64,000 nt of DNA from Ralstonia sp. UNC404CL21Col (GCF_000620465.1 NZ_JIBE01000004.1:1-64000); one strand, 5' to 3'. Positions 38,422 through 48,278 are shown, counted from the stretch's first letter. Program-made: numbers and translations. Notes: generated by a model not told the origin, from the sequence alone.

Positions 38422-40062
38422 TCAGATGACCCGGAACCCGTGCGTTCCGTCGCGCCGAAGCTGCTCCACCAGCCCGAACTCCCAGTCGAGATAGGCCTGC
38501 ATGGCGGTGCGCGGCGCGCTCGTGCCTTCATACGGGCGGCGGTAGCGGTCGATGGGGTCTGAGGCCAGGCGGGTCTCGCCGGCTTCAACGGGCAGGCCGG
38601 CGGCCACCCATGCTGCGGTACCTCCGTCTAGCACCCACACCTCGGCCTGCGTCAGCTTGGCAAGGTCGGCGGCGGCAAAGCGGGCAAGCTGGCTGGAGCC
38701 GCACGTGAGCACATAGCGGCGGGCCGCCGGGATGCGCGCCAGCGCTGCGGGCAAGTCGGAGCGCACGGCAAACCACGCCCCCGGAATATGCCGCGCAACG
38801 TAGTTGGCGCTGCGCGTGACGTCGATGACGGCGGTGTCGCCTGCTTCCAGCCAGCCGGCCAGGGCGCGGGCGTCGACCGTGCGCACGGCCGGAGGTTGTG
38901 GCGCGGGCGTCTGCCACGTGCCGGTGACGCTGCGCTCGCTGGCGTCGACCGGATCGACGACATAGACCTCCCAGCCCATCTGTGCGAGCCACGAGGCGGA
39001 CATGTCGGCGCGCACACCGTCGTCATCGGCCAGGACGATACGGGCGCCGCGCACGGCGGCGGTGTGGTCGGTTTCCTGCACGAGCTGGCCGCCGGGCGCG
39101 CTGGCAAAGCCGGGCAGGTGGCCGGCGGCATATTCCTCGGGCGTGCGTACGTCGAGCTTGTAGACCGTGCGGTCCGGTGTCTCCAGTTTGGCAACTTCAG
39201 CCAGCGCAATGCGCGGCACGTTGGCGCGCTCGGCCACGGCGCGTGCATCGGCCTGGGCCTGCGCGCGCGTTTCGGCAGACACGTCCTGCGGGTGACGGCG
39301 GCTGGCGCCATGGTCCAGCACCTGATCGGCCAGCAGCCAGCCGATGGTGCCGTTGCGCAGTGCCGCCACCGGGTTGGGGATGCCGGCATTCACGAGCGAT
39401 TGCGTGCCGATGATGCTGCGCGTGCGGCCTGCGCAATTAACGATGACCTGCGTGCTCGGGTCCGGCGCCAGCTCGCGGATGCGCAGCACCAGCTCGGCGC
39501 CCGGCACGCTCGTCGCCGTGGGGATGCTCATGGTCTGAAACTCTTCATAGCGGCGCGAATCGACGATCACCACGTCGCGCTTGGCATCAAGCAGCGCCTT
39601 GACCTCCTGCGCGCTGAGCGATGGCGTGTGGCGATGCGCCTCCACGTATTCGCCAAAGGATTTGCTCGGCACGTTCACGTCCTGGAACACTTCGCCGCCG
39701 GTTGCGCGCCAGCCATCGAGGCCGCCTTCGAGCAGGTACACGCGCGTATAGCCGAGTTCAGCCAGCTTGGCCGCCGCGCGCGGGGCGAGGTCCACGCCAT
39801 CGTGCACGCCGTACAGCACGATCAACGTATCGCGGCGCGGAATGCGCGACCACGCTTCCAGCTCCAGCCGGGAGAGCGGCAGGTTGGCTGCCCACAGCGG
39901 ATGCGCCTGGGCATACGGGTCTTCCTCGCGGACGTCGACCAGCGCGATCTCCTTGCGGGCCAGCAGGGCGGCGCGCACGTCGGCATACGCCAGTGTCGGG
40001 ACGTGGGTTTCGGCCAGCGGTGCAGCGACCGGCGATTCGATGGCGTCGATGGTGGTGCTCAT
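38422..40062 (-). CDS. Four-domain rhodanese-like sulfurtransferase
   Basis: 546 residues with four rhodanese repeats of about 130 residues. Domain 2 has the active-site loop VNCAGRTRS (C210) and domain 4 has LTCGSSQ (C454). In domains 1 and 3 the loop cysteine is replaced (VLYGVHDG near 84; LADDDGV near 346), so these halves are inactive or structural. It is downstream of the thiol dioxygenase gene with an ATGA overlap, so the two are translationally coupled. It likely moves sulfane sulfur in thiol or organosulfur breakdown. Its 3' end is 9 bp from the 21-bp array. Confidence 0.88.
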   Translation of the reverse strand: MSTTIDAIESPVAAPLAETHVPTLAYADVRAALLARKEIALVDVREEDPYAQAHPLWAANLPLSRLELEAWSRIPRRDTLIVLYGVHDGVDLAPRAAAKLAELGYTRVYLLEGGLDGWRATGGEVFQDVNVPSKSFGEYVEAHRHTPSLSAQEVKALLDAKRDVVIVDSRRYEEFQTMSIPTATSVPGAELVLRIRELAPDPSTQVIVNCAGRTRSIIGTQSLVNAGIPNPVAALRNGTIGWLLADQVLDHGASRRHPQDVSAETRAQAQADARAVAERANVPRIALAEVAKLETPDRTVYKLDVRTPEEYAAGHLPGFASAPGGQLVQETDHTAAVRGARIVLADDDGVRADMSASWLAQMGWEVYVVDPVDASERSVTGTWQTPAPQPPAVRTVDARALAGWLEAGDTAVIDVTRSANYVARHIPGAWFAVRSDLPAALARIPAARRYVLTCGSSQLARFAAADLAKLTQAEVWVLDGGTAAWVAAGLPVEAGETRLASDPIDRYRRPYEGTSAPRTAMQAYLDWEFGLVEQLRRDGTHGFRVI

Positions 40063-40727
40063 GATGCAGGCGTGTCCTTGGAACGGTCCCAGAGATTGGG
40101 CAGATGGGTATTCGAATAGCCGGAGACGAAAGGCTTGCGCTGGCCGTCTTCCGTATAGACGGACCGGTGGATGCCGCCGATGTTGCCGCCGTAGACATGG
40201 ATGCTGATCGACGTGCGATCGTCAAAGGCGTTGTGCACGCGGTGGATGTCCCCCACGCGCGGCGAGACGTGTTCCACAGCGCCCGGCTCCAGGCGGATGG
40301 CCGGGCCGTCGGGTTGCGGTTTGCCTTGCGCGTCGAGCTTGAACGGCTGCGAGTATTCAGCGCCGCGCAGCATGCCGATCAGGCCCCACGTGGTGTGGTC
40401 GTGAATGGGGGTGCGCTGGCCGGGGCCCCAGACAAAGCTCACGATGGAAAAGCGCTCGCCCGAATCGGCATGCAGCAGGAACTGCTGGAAGTGCTCGGGG
40501 TGCGGCTGCGCGTACTCAGCGGGCAACCAGTCGTCGCGGGCGACAAGCGCGCCGAGCAGGGCACCGGCACGCGAGAGGATCTCGGCTTCGGTCGGTTGCT
40601 GATCCAGCAGGCGCGACAGCGCAGTCACGAAATCACGCAGCGGTGCGATGGACTGGGTTGCGGGCGCCGCAGAGGAAACGGCAGCGGAAATAGCAGCGGA
40701 AGCGGCAGCGAGGGCGGGCGTGCTCAT
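40059..40727 (-). CDS. Cysteine/3-mercaptopropionate dioxygenase family protein
   Basis: 222 residues, cupin fold. Iron ligands are probably H109 and H111 (TPIHDHTTWG) and H162 (GDIHRVHNAF). Bacterial relatives with this HDHTTWG form oxidise 3-mercaptopropionate or cysteine to the sulfinate with O2. The first 30 residues are Ala/Ser-rich and may be a late-start artefact. The operon with a multi-rhodanese protein suggests sulfinate and sulfane-sulfur handling. Substrate choice between cysteine and mercaptopropionate is not decided by the sequence. Confidence 0.85.
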   Translation of the reverse strand: MSTPALAAASAAISAAVSSAAPATQSIAPLRDFVTALSRLLDQQPTEAEILSRAGALLGALVARDDWLPAEYAQPHPEHFQQFLLHADSGERFSIVSFVWGPGQRTPIHDHTTWGLIGMLRGAEYSQPFKLDAQGKPQPDGPAIRLEPGAVEHVSPRVGDIHRVHNAFDDRTSISIHVYGGNIGGIHRSVYTEDGQRKPFVSGYSNTHLPNLWDRSKDTPAS

Positions 40728-40787
40728 CGGCGGGTTCCTGATGTGGGGTTTCGGTGCATCTTGCTGGACTTGATGGGCGGCGTCCAG

Positions 40788-41996
40788 CTAAACCCCGAGC
40801 GCAGTGCGGCCGGCTGCCAGCAGGATGGAATCGTTCTGCGGCGTGTGGATGCGGCTGCACAGCACATCGCGATAGTGGCGCTCGAGCGGGTTGTGGCGCG
40901 ACAACCCATGGTTGCCGGACAGCTGCAGCGCCAGCTCCACGGCGCGGATCGCGTTGGTGGTGACGGTGTACTTGAGGAGCCCGCTGTCGGTCATGGAAAG
41001 CGGCGAGCCTGCATCTGCCGCTTCGGCTGCGTGATCGAGCAGGACGCGGTTAGTGCGTAGCGCGGCGGCAATCTCGCCCACGGCTTCCTGCATGCGCGGC
41101 AGCGTGGCCAGCGGCCCGCCCAGGTTGGCCGGCGCACGCGTGTTCAGGAACGCGACAAGCCAATCGCGCGCGGCCTGGGCCACGGAGTCGTACAGGCTGC
41201 CGAGCAGCACGTTCATCCAGGCTTGCTGGTCGAGCTGCGCGCTGGTGTCGGCTTGTGCGGCGCCGTGTACCGGCCATTCGGCAGCAGGGCGGATGTCGAC
41301 GGCGTGGTCGAGCGGAATCTCCACATCTTCGAGGACGACGTCGTGGCTGCCCGAGGCACGCAGGCCGAGGTGGTTCCAGGTTTCTTCAATGCGGATGCCC
41401 GGTGTTTGCGGCAACGGGCGCGGCACGAGAAAGATCCCCACGCGCGGCTCGGCTTCATCGGTGCGGCCCCACACGGCAAGCCAGCGCAGCGCAGGGCTTC
41501 CGGTGCTGTAGAGCTTGCGGCCCCGGATGCGCCAGTTGCTGCCCACGCGCGTCGCCACGGTGGCGGGCAAGCCGCCGCGTGCGGGCGTGCCCAGGTCGGG
41601 CTCCACGCGCAGCGCGTTGATGAGCGCCCCTTCATTCAGGGCAGTGGCAAACACCTGTTGCCTGACATGCGCCGGCCAGCGTGTATCGGCACGTGCGATG
41701 GCGCGATGCTGCAGGTACGTCATCGTCAGCACCAGCGCGGTGGCTGCATCGGCATGTGCGATGGAGGCAATGATCTGCCGTGCCGTCTGCAGGCCGGCGC
41801 CACCACCGCCATGCGTTTGCGGGATGACCTGTGCAATCAGGCCCGAGGCGTGCAGCAGCGCGAAGTTGTCGTGCGGGAAGCTGCCCTGCAGATCATGCTC
41901 TGCGGCTGACGCGGCCAGCTGCGGAGCAATGGTGGCCAGCACTTCGGCAAGCCGGTCGGGCGGCGTTGGCAGGCGATGCAAGGGAGCAGGCGACAT
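40788..41996 (-). CDS. Acyl-CoA dehydrogenase-like flavoprotein (possible DszC/SfnB-type)
   Basis: 402 residues. The fold signatures of the acyl-CoA dehydrogenase family are present (EETWNHLGLRASGSHDVVLE, then LSGNHGLSRHNPLERHYRDV). The catalytic base expected of true dehydrogenases is not obvious. Short-chain relatives next to sulfonate genes act as FMN-dependent monooxygenases (DszC, SfnB). It lies 60 bp upstream of the dioxygenase gene on the same strand and is divergent from the SsuD-like gene. The 197-bp gap (41997-42193) should hold both promoters. Confidence 0.8.
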   Translation of the reverse strand: MSPAPLHRLPTPPDRLAEVLATIAPQLAASAAEHDLQGSFPHDNFALLHASGLIAQVIPQTHGGGGAGLQTARQIIASIAHADAATALVLTMTYLQHRAIARADTRWPAHVRQQVFATALNEGALINALRVEPDLGTPARGGLPATVATRVGSNWRIRGRKLYSTGSPALRWLAVWGRTDEAEPRVGIFLVPRPLPQTPGIRIEETWNHLGLRASGSHDVVLEDVEIPLDHAVDIRPAAEWPVHGAAQADTSAQLDQQAWMNVLLGSLYDSVAQAARDWLVAFLNTRAPANLGGPLATLPRMQEAVGEIAAALRTNRVLLDHAAEAADAGSPLSMTDSGLLKYTVTTNAIRAVELALQLSGNHGLSRHNPLERHYRDVLCSRIHTPQNDSILLAAGRTALGV

Positions 41997-42193
41997 GGCG
42001 ATGCGATGTGCGAAGCAGGTGACATTGGCGCACAGCGTATCCGGGTTGCCACGCGCCGCGAACGACCTATGCCGTATATGCAGCGTTGAAATTATTCGTT
42101 AGTGCAATGCTGGTGGTGACGTAACTTCATTCGCATTCATGGCGGGGCGCATTGCCTCGCAAGTCTTCTAACGATATGCGGAATGGAGCCAGC

Positions 42194-43285
42194 ATGAGCG
42201 TCGATTTCATCGGCATGATCCAAAGCCAGAAGCAGTCGGAAATTCACCCGCCCGATCCGAATGGGCCCGTGGTCGACCGCGATTACGTACGTGCCTTTGC
42301 ACAGGCGCACGAGCAGGCCGGCTTTGATCGCATCCTCGTGCCGCACCATTCAACGGGGCCGTCGGCCACGCTCACGATTTCGTATGCAGCCGCGTTGACG
42401 GAGCGCATCCACTTCATGCTTGCGCACCGGCCCGGGTTTACCAATCCGACGCTGGCCGCGCGCCAGATTGCCACGCTGGATCAGTTCACCGGTGGCCGCC
42501 TGGGCGTGCACTTCATCTCCGGCGGCTCCGACAGCGAGCAGCGTCGCGATGGCGATTACCTCGACCACGACCAGCGCTATGCACGCACGGACGAATACCT
42601 GGGCATCCTGCGGCGCATCTGGACAGAGTCGAAGCCGTTCGACCACGAGGGCACGTTCTATCGCTTCGAGCAAGGTTTCTCTGAAGTGAAGCCCGCGCAG
42701 AAGCCCCATGTGCCAATCTACTTCGGTGGTGCTTCGGACGTAGCCGTCGAGGTGGCCGGCAAGCATGCCGACGTGTATGCGCTGTGGGGTGAGTCGCTCG
42801 ACCAGGTGCGCGATCTGACGACGCGCGTGCGGGCCGAAGCCGCCAAGCACGGGCGCAGCATCCGGTTTTCTGTGTCGTTCCGCCCGATCCTGGCGGAAAC
42901 GGAAGACGCCGCCTGGGCACGGGCAGAGAACATCCTCGAGCGGACGCGCGCGCTGCGTGTGCAGCAGGGCTACAGCCGAGGCGGCCCGCAACAGAGCGAG
43001 GGCGCACGCCGCCTGCTCGCGGCAGCCGAACGAGGCGAGCGCGTCGACAAACGTTTGTGGACGGCCATCGCCAAGGAAACCGGCGGACGCTCCAATTCCA
43101 CCGCGCTGGTCGGCACGCCGGAGCAGGTGGCCGATGCGCTGCTCGACTACTACGACCTGGGCGTCACCACCTTCCTGATCCGCGGTTTTGATCCGCTGGA
43201 AGACGTGCTGGATTACGGCCGCACGCTCATCCCGCGCGTGCGCGAGCTGGTTGCGCAGCGTGATGCGCAGCGCAAGGCCGCGTGA
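42194..43285 (+). CDS. SsuD-like LLM-class flavin-dependent monooxygenase
   Basis: 363 residues, bacterial luciferase-like TIM barrel. The SsuD-style features are the N-terminus VDFIGMIQSQKQSEIHPPDP, the core LDQFTGGRLGVHFISGGSDS and ALWGESLDQVRDLTTRVRAE. Enzymes of this type use FMNH2 and O2 to release sulfite from alkanesulfonates or related compounds. A flavin reductase is not in the window. ATG 42194 was chosen (GGAGCC upstream); ATG 42152 is open but lacks homology. It leads the operon to 49220. Confidence 0.88.
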   Translation: MSVDFIGMIQSQKQSEIHPPDPNGPVVDRDYVRAFAQAHEQAGFDRILVPHHSTGPSATLTISYAAALTERIHFMLAHRPGFTNPTLAARQIATLDQFTGGRLGVHFISGGSDSEQRRDGDYLDHDQRYARTDEYLGILRRIWTESKPFDHEGTFYRFEQGFSEVKPAQKPHVPIYFGGASDVAVEVAGKHADVYALWGESLDQVRDLTTRVRAEAAKHGRSIRFSVSFRPILAETEDAAWARAENILERTRALRVQQGYSRGGPQQSEGARRLLAAAERGERVDKRLWTAIAKETGGRSNSTALVGTPEQVADALLDYYDLGVTTFLIRGFDPLEDVLDYGRTLIPRVRELVAQRDAQRKAA

Positions 43286-43294
43286 GGCACGGGC

Positions 43295-44134
43295 ATGAGC
43301 GCAGTCCTTTCCATCGAGCGCGCGGCATCGTCCACGCTCAAGCTGAACAGCACGCCGCAGCAGAAGTTCTGGTTTGATCCGCCCGCCACGCGGCCGACGC
43401 TCGAGGCCGAGCGGCGCCATCGGCAGGAGCGCCTTGCGGGCGCGTTCCGCCTGTTTGCGCGGCACGGCTTCGACCTCGGGCTGGCGGGGCACATCACCGC
43501 ACGCGATCCGGAGTTGACGGACCACTTCTGGGTCAACCCGCTGGGGGTGCATTTCTCGCGCATCAAGGTGTCGGACCTCCTGCTCGTGAACGCGCGTGGC
43601 GAGACCGTCATCGGCAACCGGCCGCTCAACAAGGCGGCGTTTGCGATTCATGCGGCGATTCACGAAGCGCATCCGCACATCGTGGCTGCGGCGCATACCC
43701 ATTCGACCTACGGCAAGGCGTGGTCGACGCTGGGTCGGCCGCTGGATCCGCTCACGCAGGATGCATGCTCGTTCTATGAAGACCATGCGCTGTTCGACGA
43801 CTTCACCGGCATGGTGGTCGATTCCAGTGAGGGCGAGCGCATCGCGCATGCGTTGACCAAGCCCGACGGCGGCACGCACAAGGGCGTGATCCTGAAGAAC
43901 CACGGCATTCTCACGGCCGGCCCGACGGTGGAAGCCGCGGCATGGTGGTACATCGCGCTGGACAACGCTGCCCACACGCAACTGCTGGCCGAGGCCGCCG
44001 GCACGCCGCAGCCCATCGATGCCGCCACGGCGCGCCATACACACAGCCAGGTGGGCGGGCAGGAGGGGGCGCTGCACGCATTCGAGAGCCTTTACGCCGG
44101 CCTGGTCGCGGCCGAGCCGGACGTGCTCGATTAA
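43295..44134 (+). CDS. Class II aldolase/adducin family protein
   Basis: 279 residues. The zinc ligands are in HTHSTYG (near residue 130) and KNHGILTAG (near residue 195), with AAIHEAHPHI before them. Members cleave or epimerise sugar phosphates, or are aldolases for varied substrates. It is odd inside an organosulfur operon. It may cleave a carbon skeleton after the sulfur is removed, such as a 2-hydroxy-sulfonate remnant; this is inference. It starts 9 nt after the SsuD-like gene. Confidence 0.8.
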   Translation: MSAVLSIERAASSTLKLNSTPQQKFWFDPPATRPTLEAERRHRQERLAGAFRLFARHGFDLGLAGHITARDPELTDHFWVNPLGVHFSRIKVSDLLLVNARGETVIGNRPLNKAAFAIHAAIHEAHPHIVAAAHTHSTYGKAWSTLGRPLDPLTQDACSFYEDHALFDDFTGMVVDSSEGERIAHALTKPDGGTHKGVILKNHGILTAGPTVEAAAWWYIALDNAAHTQLLAEAAGTPQPIDAATARHTHSQVGGQEGALHAFESLYAGLVAAEPDVLD

Positions 44135-44192
44135 GCCGTCGCCTCACACAACACATCGAACACATCGAACACGTCATCACGGGGAGCATTCA

Positions 44193-45200
44193 ATGAGCGA
44201 AGAGACCGCGGGCATCTCGCGCCGCAAGATATTGCATGCAGCGGCCGCCACGGCGCTGGCCGCACCGGCATTGATCCTGGGCCGCAAAGCCTACTCGCAA
44301 CAGCGCAAGCTGACGTTTGCCTGGAACCAGAACTCGTTTTGCCTGACGCCCATCGTGGTGGCGCAGGAACGCGGCTTCTTCGAAAAGAACGGGCTGCACG
44401 TCGACCTGATCAACTACAGCGGCTCGACCGATCAACTGCTTGAATCGATCGCCACCGGCAAGGCCGATGCGGCAGTCGGCATGATTCACCGCTGGCTCAA
44501 GCCGCTGGAAGCGGGCTTTGACGTGAAGATCATCGGCAGCTCGCATGGCGGCTGTGTGCGGCTTGTGGGTTCCAAGGCGGCAGGCGTCACGAACCTGGCG
44601 GCGCTCAAGGGAAAGACCGTGGGCGTGAGCGATCTTGCCGCGCCGGGCAAGCACTTCTTCACCATCTTGCTGGCCAAGAACGGCATTGACCCGGACAAGG
44701 ACATCACCTGGCGCCAGTACCCGGCTGACCTGCTGGGCGTGGCGGTGGACAAGGGGGAGATCCAGGCGATTGCCGACGGCGACCCGAACCTCTACCTGCT
44801 GGAGAAGCGCACGAACGGCGCCTACGTGGAACTGGCCACGAACCTCTCCGGTGAATACGCGCGCAAGGTCTGCTGCGTGATCGGCGCACGCGGCGAGCTG
44901 GTCCGCAATGACCGCCCGACGGCATCTGCACTGGCGCGCTCGATTGTGCAGGCCACGGATTTCGTCAACGAAAACCCGAATGAGGCCGCCAAGGTGTTTG
45001 CCAAGTATTCGCCCAAGGTGGCGCTGGACGACTTGCGCAAGCTCTACGCCACGCTCACGTACACGCATCACCCGACCGGCGTCGACCTGCGCGACGAGAT
45101 CGCCTTCTACGCGGAAGACTTCCGCCGCATCGGCGTTATCAAGAAGACCACCGATCCGCAGCGCCTGGCGCAGCACGTGTACGTGAATGTGCTGGCCTGA
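44193..45200 (+). CDS. Periplasmic sulfonate-type ABC binding protein (copy 1)
   Basis: 335 residues. A Tat-type signal (SRRKILHAAAATALAAPALI) is followed by an NMT1/SsuA-like fold (LTFAWNQNSFCLTPIVVAQE, NYSGSTDQLLESIATGKADA). It is followed by a matching permease and ATPase. ATG 44193 has GGGGAG upstream. The ligand is probably a sulfonate or related organosulfur compound; SsuA-like proteins also bind other small organic anions. Confidence 0.87.
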   Translation: MSEETAGISRRKILHAAAATALAAPALILGRKAYSQQRKLTFAWNQNSFCLTPIVVAQERGFFEKNGLHVDLINYSGSTDQLLESIATGKADAAVGMIHRWLKPLEAGFDVKIIGSSHGGCVRLVGSKAAGVTNLAALKGKTVGVSDLAAPGKHFFTILLAKNGIDPDKDITWRQYPADLLGVAVDKGEIQAIADGDPNLYLLEKRTNGAYVELATNLSGEYARKVCCVIGARGELVRNDRPTASALARSIVQATDFVNENPNEAAKVFAKYSPKVALDDLRKLYATLTYTHHPTGVDLRDEIAFYAEDFRRIGVIKKTTDPQRLAQHVYVNVLA

Positions 45201-45243
45201 CGCGCGGCGCGTGAGCACGTGAGCACATGAGGAACACATCGAC

Positions 45244-46281
45244 ATGAGCACCATCCCGCAAACACTGGAGGCGCCCGCCGCGCTCTCCAACCCATTTGCC
45301 GATGCCGCAGAGCGCGGAGGGGCATGGCGCACCGGCGCCGTGGCCGCATTGGCCTGGGCTGCCTTCGGGCTGCTGACGTGGCGCTGGCCCAACCACGTGG
45401 TCGGCTTCAGCGATTGGGCGTTCACGGCGGAGCTGGGCATTGCCGCGTTGATCGTTGGCATTGCGCTGTTCGTGGTGGCGTTGGCGGCGGGCCATGTGGC
45501 CCCGTTGCGCCCCGTGCAGGAAGCGCTGCAACCGGCCGGGCCATGGCTGATCGCCGTGCCTGCAGTGCTGGCGTTGTGGGAGGTGCTGACGGCCAAGTCC
45601 GGCGCATTGCCCACACCGTTCTTTGCGCCGCCGCAGGCGTTGATCGAGGTCTATTCGGAAGACTGGCCGCGTCTGGGCGACAGCGTGTTGAATACGCTCA
45701 AGCTGCTCGGCATCGGTTATCTGCTCGGCGCGTTGACGGGCTTTCTGGTGGGCGTGTCGATCGGCTGGTCGCGCGCGGTGGGCTACTGGGTGCATCCGGT
45801 GCTGCGCATTCTCGGGCCGTTGCCGGCGACGGCGCTGTTGCCGATCACGTTCTACTTCTTCCCGTCGAGCTATTCGGCGGCGGCTTTCCTGATCGCCCTG
45901 GCGGCCGGCTTTCCGGTGGCGGTGCTCACGTGGTCCGGCGTGGCGGGCGTGAGCAAAAGCTACTACGACGTTGCCCGCACGCTGGGCGCATCCAACGCAT
46001 TCCTGGTGCTGCGTGTGGCGATTCCGGCAGCGCTGCCCCAGGTGTTCGTGGGTCTATTCATGGGGCTGGGCGCGTCGTTCACGGTGCTGGTGACGGCGGA
46101 GATGATGGGCGTGAAGTCGGGCCTCGGCTGGTACCTGACCTGGGCGCAAGGCTGGGCATCGTACGTCAACATGTATGCCGCGCTGATTGTCATGGCGCTG
46201 CTGTTCTCCAGCATCATCACGCTGCTCTTCAAGGTGCGTGACCGCGCGCTGGTCTGGCAGAAGGGGACGCTGAAATGGTAG
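45244..46281 (+). CDS. ABC transporter permease (SsuC/TauC-like)
   Basis: 345 residues with two groups of helices. An extra N-terminal hydrophobic region (residues about 30-90) precedes the usual SsuC-type core. The EAA loop is YYDVARTLGASNAFLVLRVA near residue 240. It forms the channel with the binding proteins and the ATPase. The next gene starts 7 nt before its stop. Confidence 0.88.
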   Translation: MSTIPQTLEAPAALSNPFADAAERGGAWRTGAVAALAWAAFGLLTWRWPNHVVGFSDWAFTAELGIAALIVGIALFVVALAAGHVAPLRPVQEALQPAGPWLIAVPAVLALWEVLTAKSGALPTPFFAPPQALIEVYSEDWPRLGDSVLNTLKLLGIGYLLGALTGFLVGVSIGWSRAVGYWVHPVLRILGPLPATALLPITFYFFPSSYSAAAFLIALAAGFPVAVLTWSGVAGVSKSYYDVARTLGASNAFLVLRVAIPAALPQVFVGLFMGLGASFTVLVTAEMMGVKSGLGWYLTWAQGWASYVNMYAALIVMALLFSSIITLLFKVRDRALVWQKGTLKW

Positions 46282-47072
46282 CCGTGCTGGAACGCGAGGC
46301 ACCGCCTGCGGCCACAGCTGGGGCGCGTATCGACGTGCAGGGCGTCAGCCACTGGTTTGGCAGCCGCGCCAATCCGCTGCAGGTGCTCGACGGTGTGAGC
46401 CTGACCATCCAGCCGGGCGAGTTCGTTGCGCTGCTGGGGCCAAGCGGTTGCGGCAAGTCCACGCTGCTGCGCCTGATTGCGGGGCTGGAGCCGCCCACGC
46501 GCGGCCGCATCCTGCAGGACGATGCGCCCATCAACGCGCCGGACCCGTCGCGTGTGGTGGTCTTCCAGGATCCGACGCTCTACCCATGGCGGCGCGTGTG
46601 GGACAACGTCGCGCTGGGCCTGCAAGCGCGCGGCGTGCTCAACGCAGAGCGTGACCGCGTGGACGATGCGCTGGAACGCGTGGGCCTGGGCGGCTTTCAT
46701 CGGGCGTTTCCGCATGAGCTGTCGGGCGGCATGGCGCAACGTGTGGCGCTGGCGCGTGCGCTGGTCAACGATCCGCAATTGCTGGTGCTGGACGAGCCAC
46801 TGGGCAAGCTGGATTCACTCACGCGGCTGGCCATGCAGAGCGAGCTGGTGACGCTGTGGCAACGCGCGCGCTTCTCGACCGTGCTGGTAACGCACGATGT
46901 GGAGGAGGCGCTGTTCCTGGCGCAGCGGGTGGTCATCTTCAGCCCGCGCCCGGCGCGCATCACGGCGGAACTGACGGTGGATCTGCCTTACCCGCGCCAT
47001 CGCGGCGACCCGCGCTTGAGCGCGTTGCGGCACGAGGCGCTCGGTCATCTCGGCTTGGGCGAGACCTGGTAG
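46275..47072 (+). CDS. ABC transporter ATP-binding protein (SsuB/TauB-like)
   Basis: 265 residues. Walker A is GPSGCGKST, the signature is LSGGMAQR, Walker B is LLVLDEP and the switch region is VTHDVEEAL. Overlaps the permease gene, so coupled translation is likely. It serves the binding proteins at 44193 and possibly 48279. Confidence 0.92.
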   Translation: MVAVLEREAPPAATAGARIDVQGVSHWFGSRANPLQVLDGVSLTIQPGEFVALLGPSGCGKSTLLRLIAGLEPPTRGRILQDDAPINAPDPSRVVVFQDPTLYPWRRVWDNVALGLQARGVLNAERDRVDDALERVGLGGFHRAFPHELSGGMAQRVALARALVNDPQLLVLDEPLGKLDSLTRLAMQSELVTLWQRARFSTVLVTHDVEEALFLAQRVVIFSPRPARITAELTVDLPYPRHRGDPRLSALRHEALGHLGLGETW

Positions 47073-47086
47073 ATGGCGGCATCATC

Positions 47087-48253
47087 ATGAGCGGACCGGA
47101 AGCGACGGTCTGGCTCAACGCGTTGCTTGGCTTTCTGCAATGGGCGCAGCACGGCGTGCTGGTGCTGCTGCACACGCTTGGGCTGACCGGCGAGTCTCAC
47201 GGGCAGCCGGCGTGGCCGTGGGACGTGCGCATCGCGGGCGAAACCCTGTTGATCGACCTTGGGCAAGCGCGGCAGCTTGGCCTGACGCTGATTGCCTTGA
47301 TGCTGGCGTTGCTGGCCGTCGTGATCGCCGTGCTCGTGCGGCGATGGCGGCCGGTGTCATCCGGCGTCGCGGCGGGCCTGCTTGTGGTGGCGCCCTGGCC
47401 GTCGGCGGTTGTGGTGGCGCCCGCCGTGCCGACGAGTTTCCATGTGAGCCCAACGGCGTTTTCGGTGGCGTCCATCACGCAGGGCACGCGCATCTACAAC
47501 GCCGCGTGCGCAAGCTGCCACGGCGCAGACGGCCGGGGCGAAGGGCCCTTGGCCGCCACGCTCACGCGCTGGCCGCCCACGGTGGTCGGCCCGTTGCTTG
47601 GCCGTCATGCCGATGGCGAGCTGTTCTGGCACATCGCCCACGGCATGCAGGACACGCAAGGTGCGTCGACCATGCCCGCATTTGCCGGTCGACTGAGCGA
47701 TGCCGATGTCTGGGCGGTACTCGACGCCATGAAGGTGCTGGCCGCGCGTGGCGGCGTGCGCGCCGGCGGCTGGCCGCTGCCGGTGGCGCTGCCTGCGTTG
47801 TCCGTGCGCTGCGGCGACGCGCTGCCGCAATCCCTGGCGACATGGCGCAATGGCCAACGCGTGCGGGTGGTGGCGGTGGATGCGGCATCGAGCACCGACA
47901 TCCCGCTGGAAGATCCGCGTTTCCAGACGTTGCTCATTACGCCGGATGGCACGTTGCCACCGCCGACGCGCGCGTTCCAGGCGCGTTGCGTGGCGACAGG
48001 CGCCGACGCCTGGAGCGTCTTTGCCGCCATCGCCGGTGCTGCGCCGCAAGCGTTCTCCGGCACGCAGTTGCTGGCCGATCGCAATGGCTGGTTGCGCGCA
48101 CGCGGCGCTCCGGGCACGACGTGGTCCGACGCCGATTTCCTCTGCACCTCGGCCGCACGCGGAACCGCCCGCAGCACAAGCGGCCTCGACTCCTTGATCG
48201 CCCGCATGGACGCCGAACCGGTGCGCTATGTGAAAGGCGGCTTCATCCACTGA
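47087..48253 (+). CDS. Membrane-anchored cytochrome c domain protein
   Basis: 388 residues. Hydrophobic segments near 12-32, 62-84 and 93-113 are followed by a class I cytochrome c: heme motif CASCH (141-145) and candidate axial methionine M196 (STMPAF). A C-terminal domain (residues about 230-388) with several cysteines is unassigned. It lies between the ABC ATPase and the second binding protein, starting 14 nt after the ATPase. A cytochrome in an ABC importer operon is unusual. It could receive electrons from a periplasmic oxidation of the imported compound. Confidence 0.85.
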   Translation: MSGPEATVWLNALLGFLQWAQHGVLVLLHTLGLTGESHGQPAWPWDVRIAGETLLIDLGQARQLGLTLIALMLALLAVVIAVLVRRWRPVSSGVAAGLLVVAPWPSAVVVAPAVPTSFHVSPTAFSVASITQGTRIYNAACASCHGADGRGEGPLAATLTRWPPTVVGPLLGRHADGELFWHIAHGMQDTQGASTMPAFAGRLSDADVWAVLDAMKVLAARGGVRAGGWPLPVALPALSVRCGDALPQSLATWRNGQRVRVVAVDAASSTDIPLEDPRFQTLLITPDGTLPPPTRAFQARCVATGADAWSVFAAIAGAAPQAFSGTQLLADRNGWLRARGAPGTTWSDADFLCTSAARGTARSTSGLDSLIARMDAEPVRYVKGGFIH

Positions 48254-48278
48254 CCCTCGATCGCATCGCTCCATCACC

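Noticed and set aside
38054-38562. Open frames through the 21-bp array encoding heptapeptide repeats
   Set aside because: The repeat length (21 bp) makes any frame repetitive and stop-free. There is no credible start or ribosome binding site, several frames are open at once, and they run into the antisense of the rhodanese gene.
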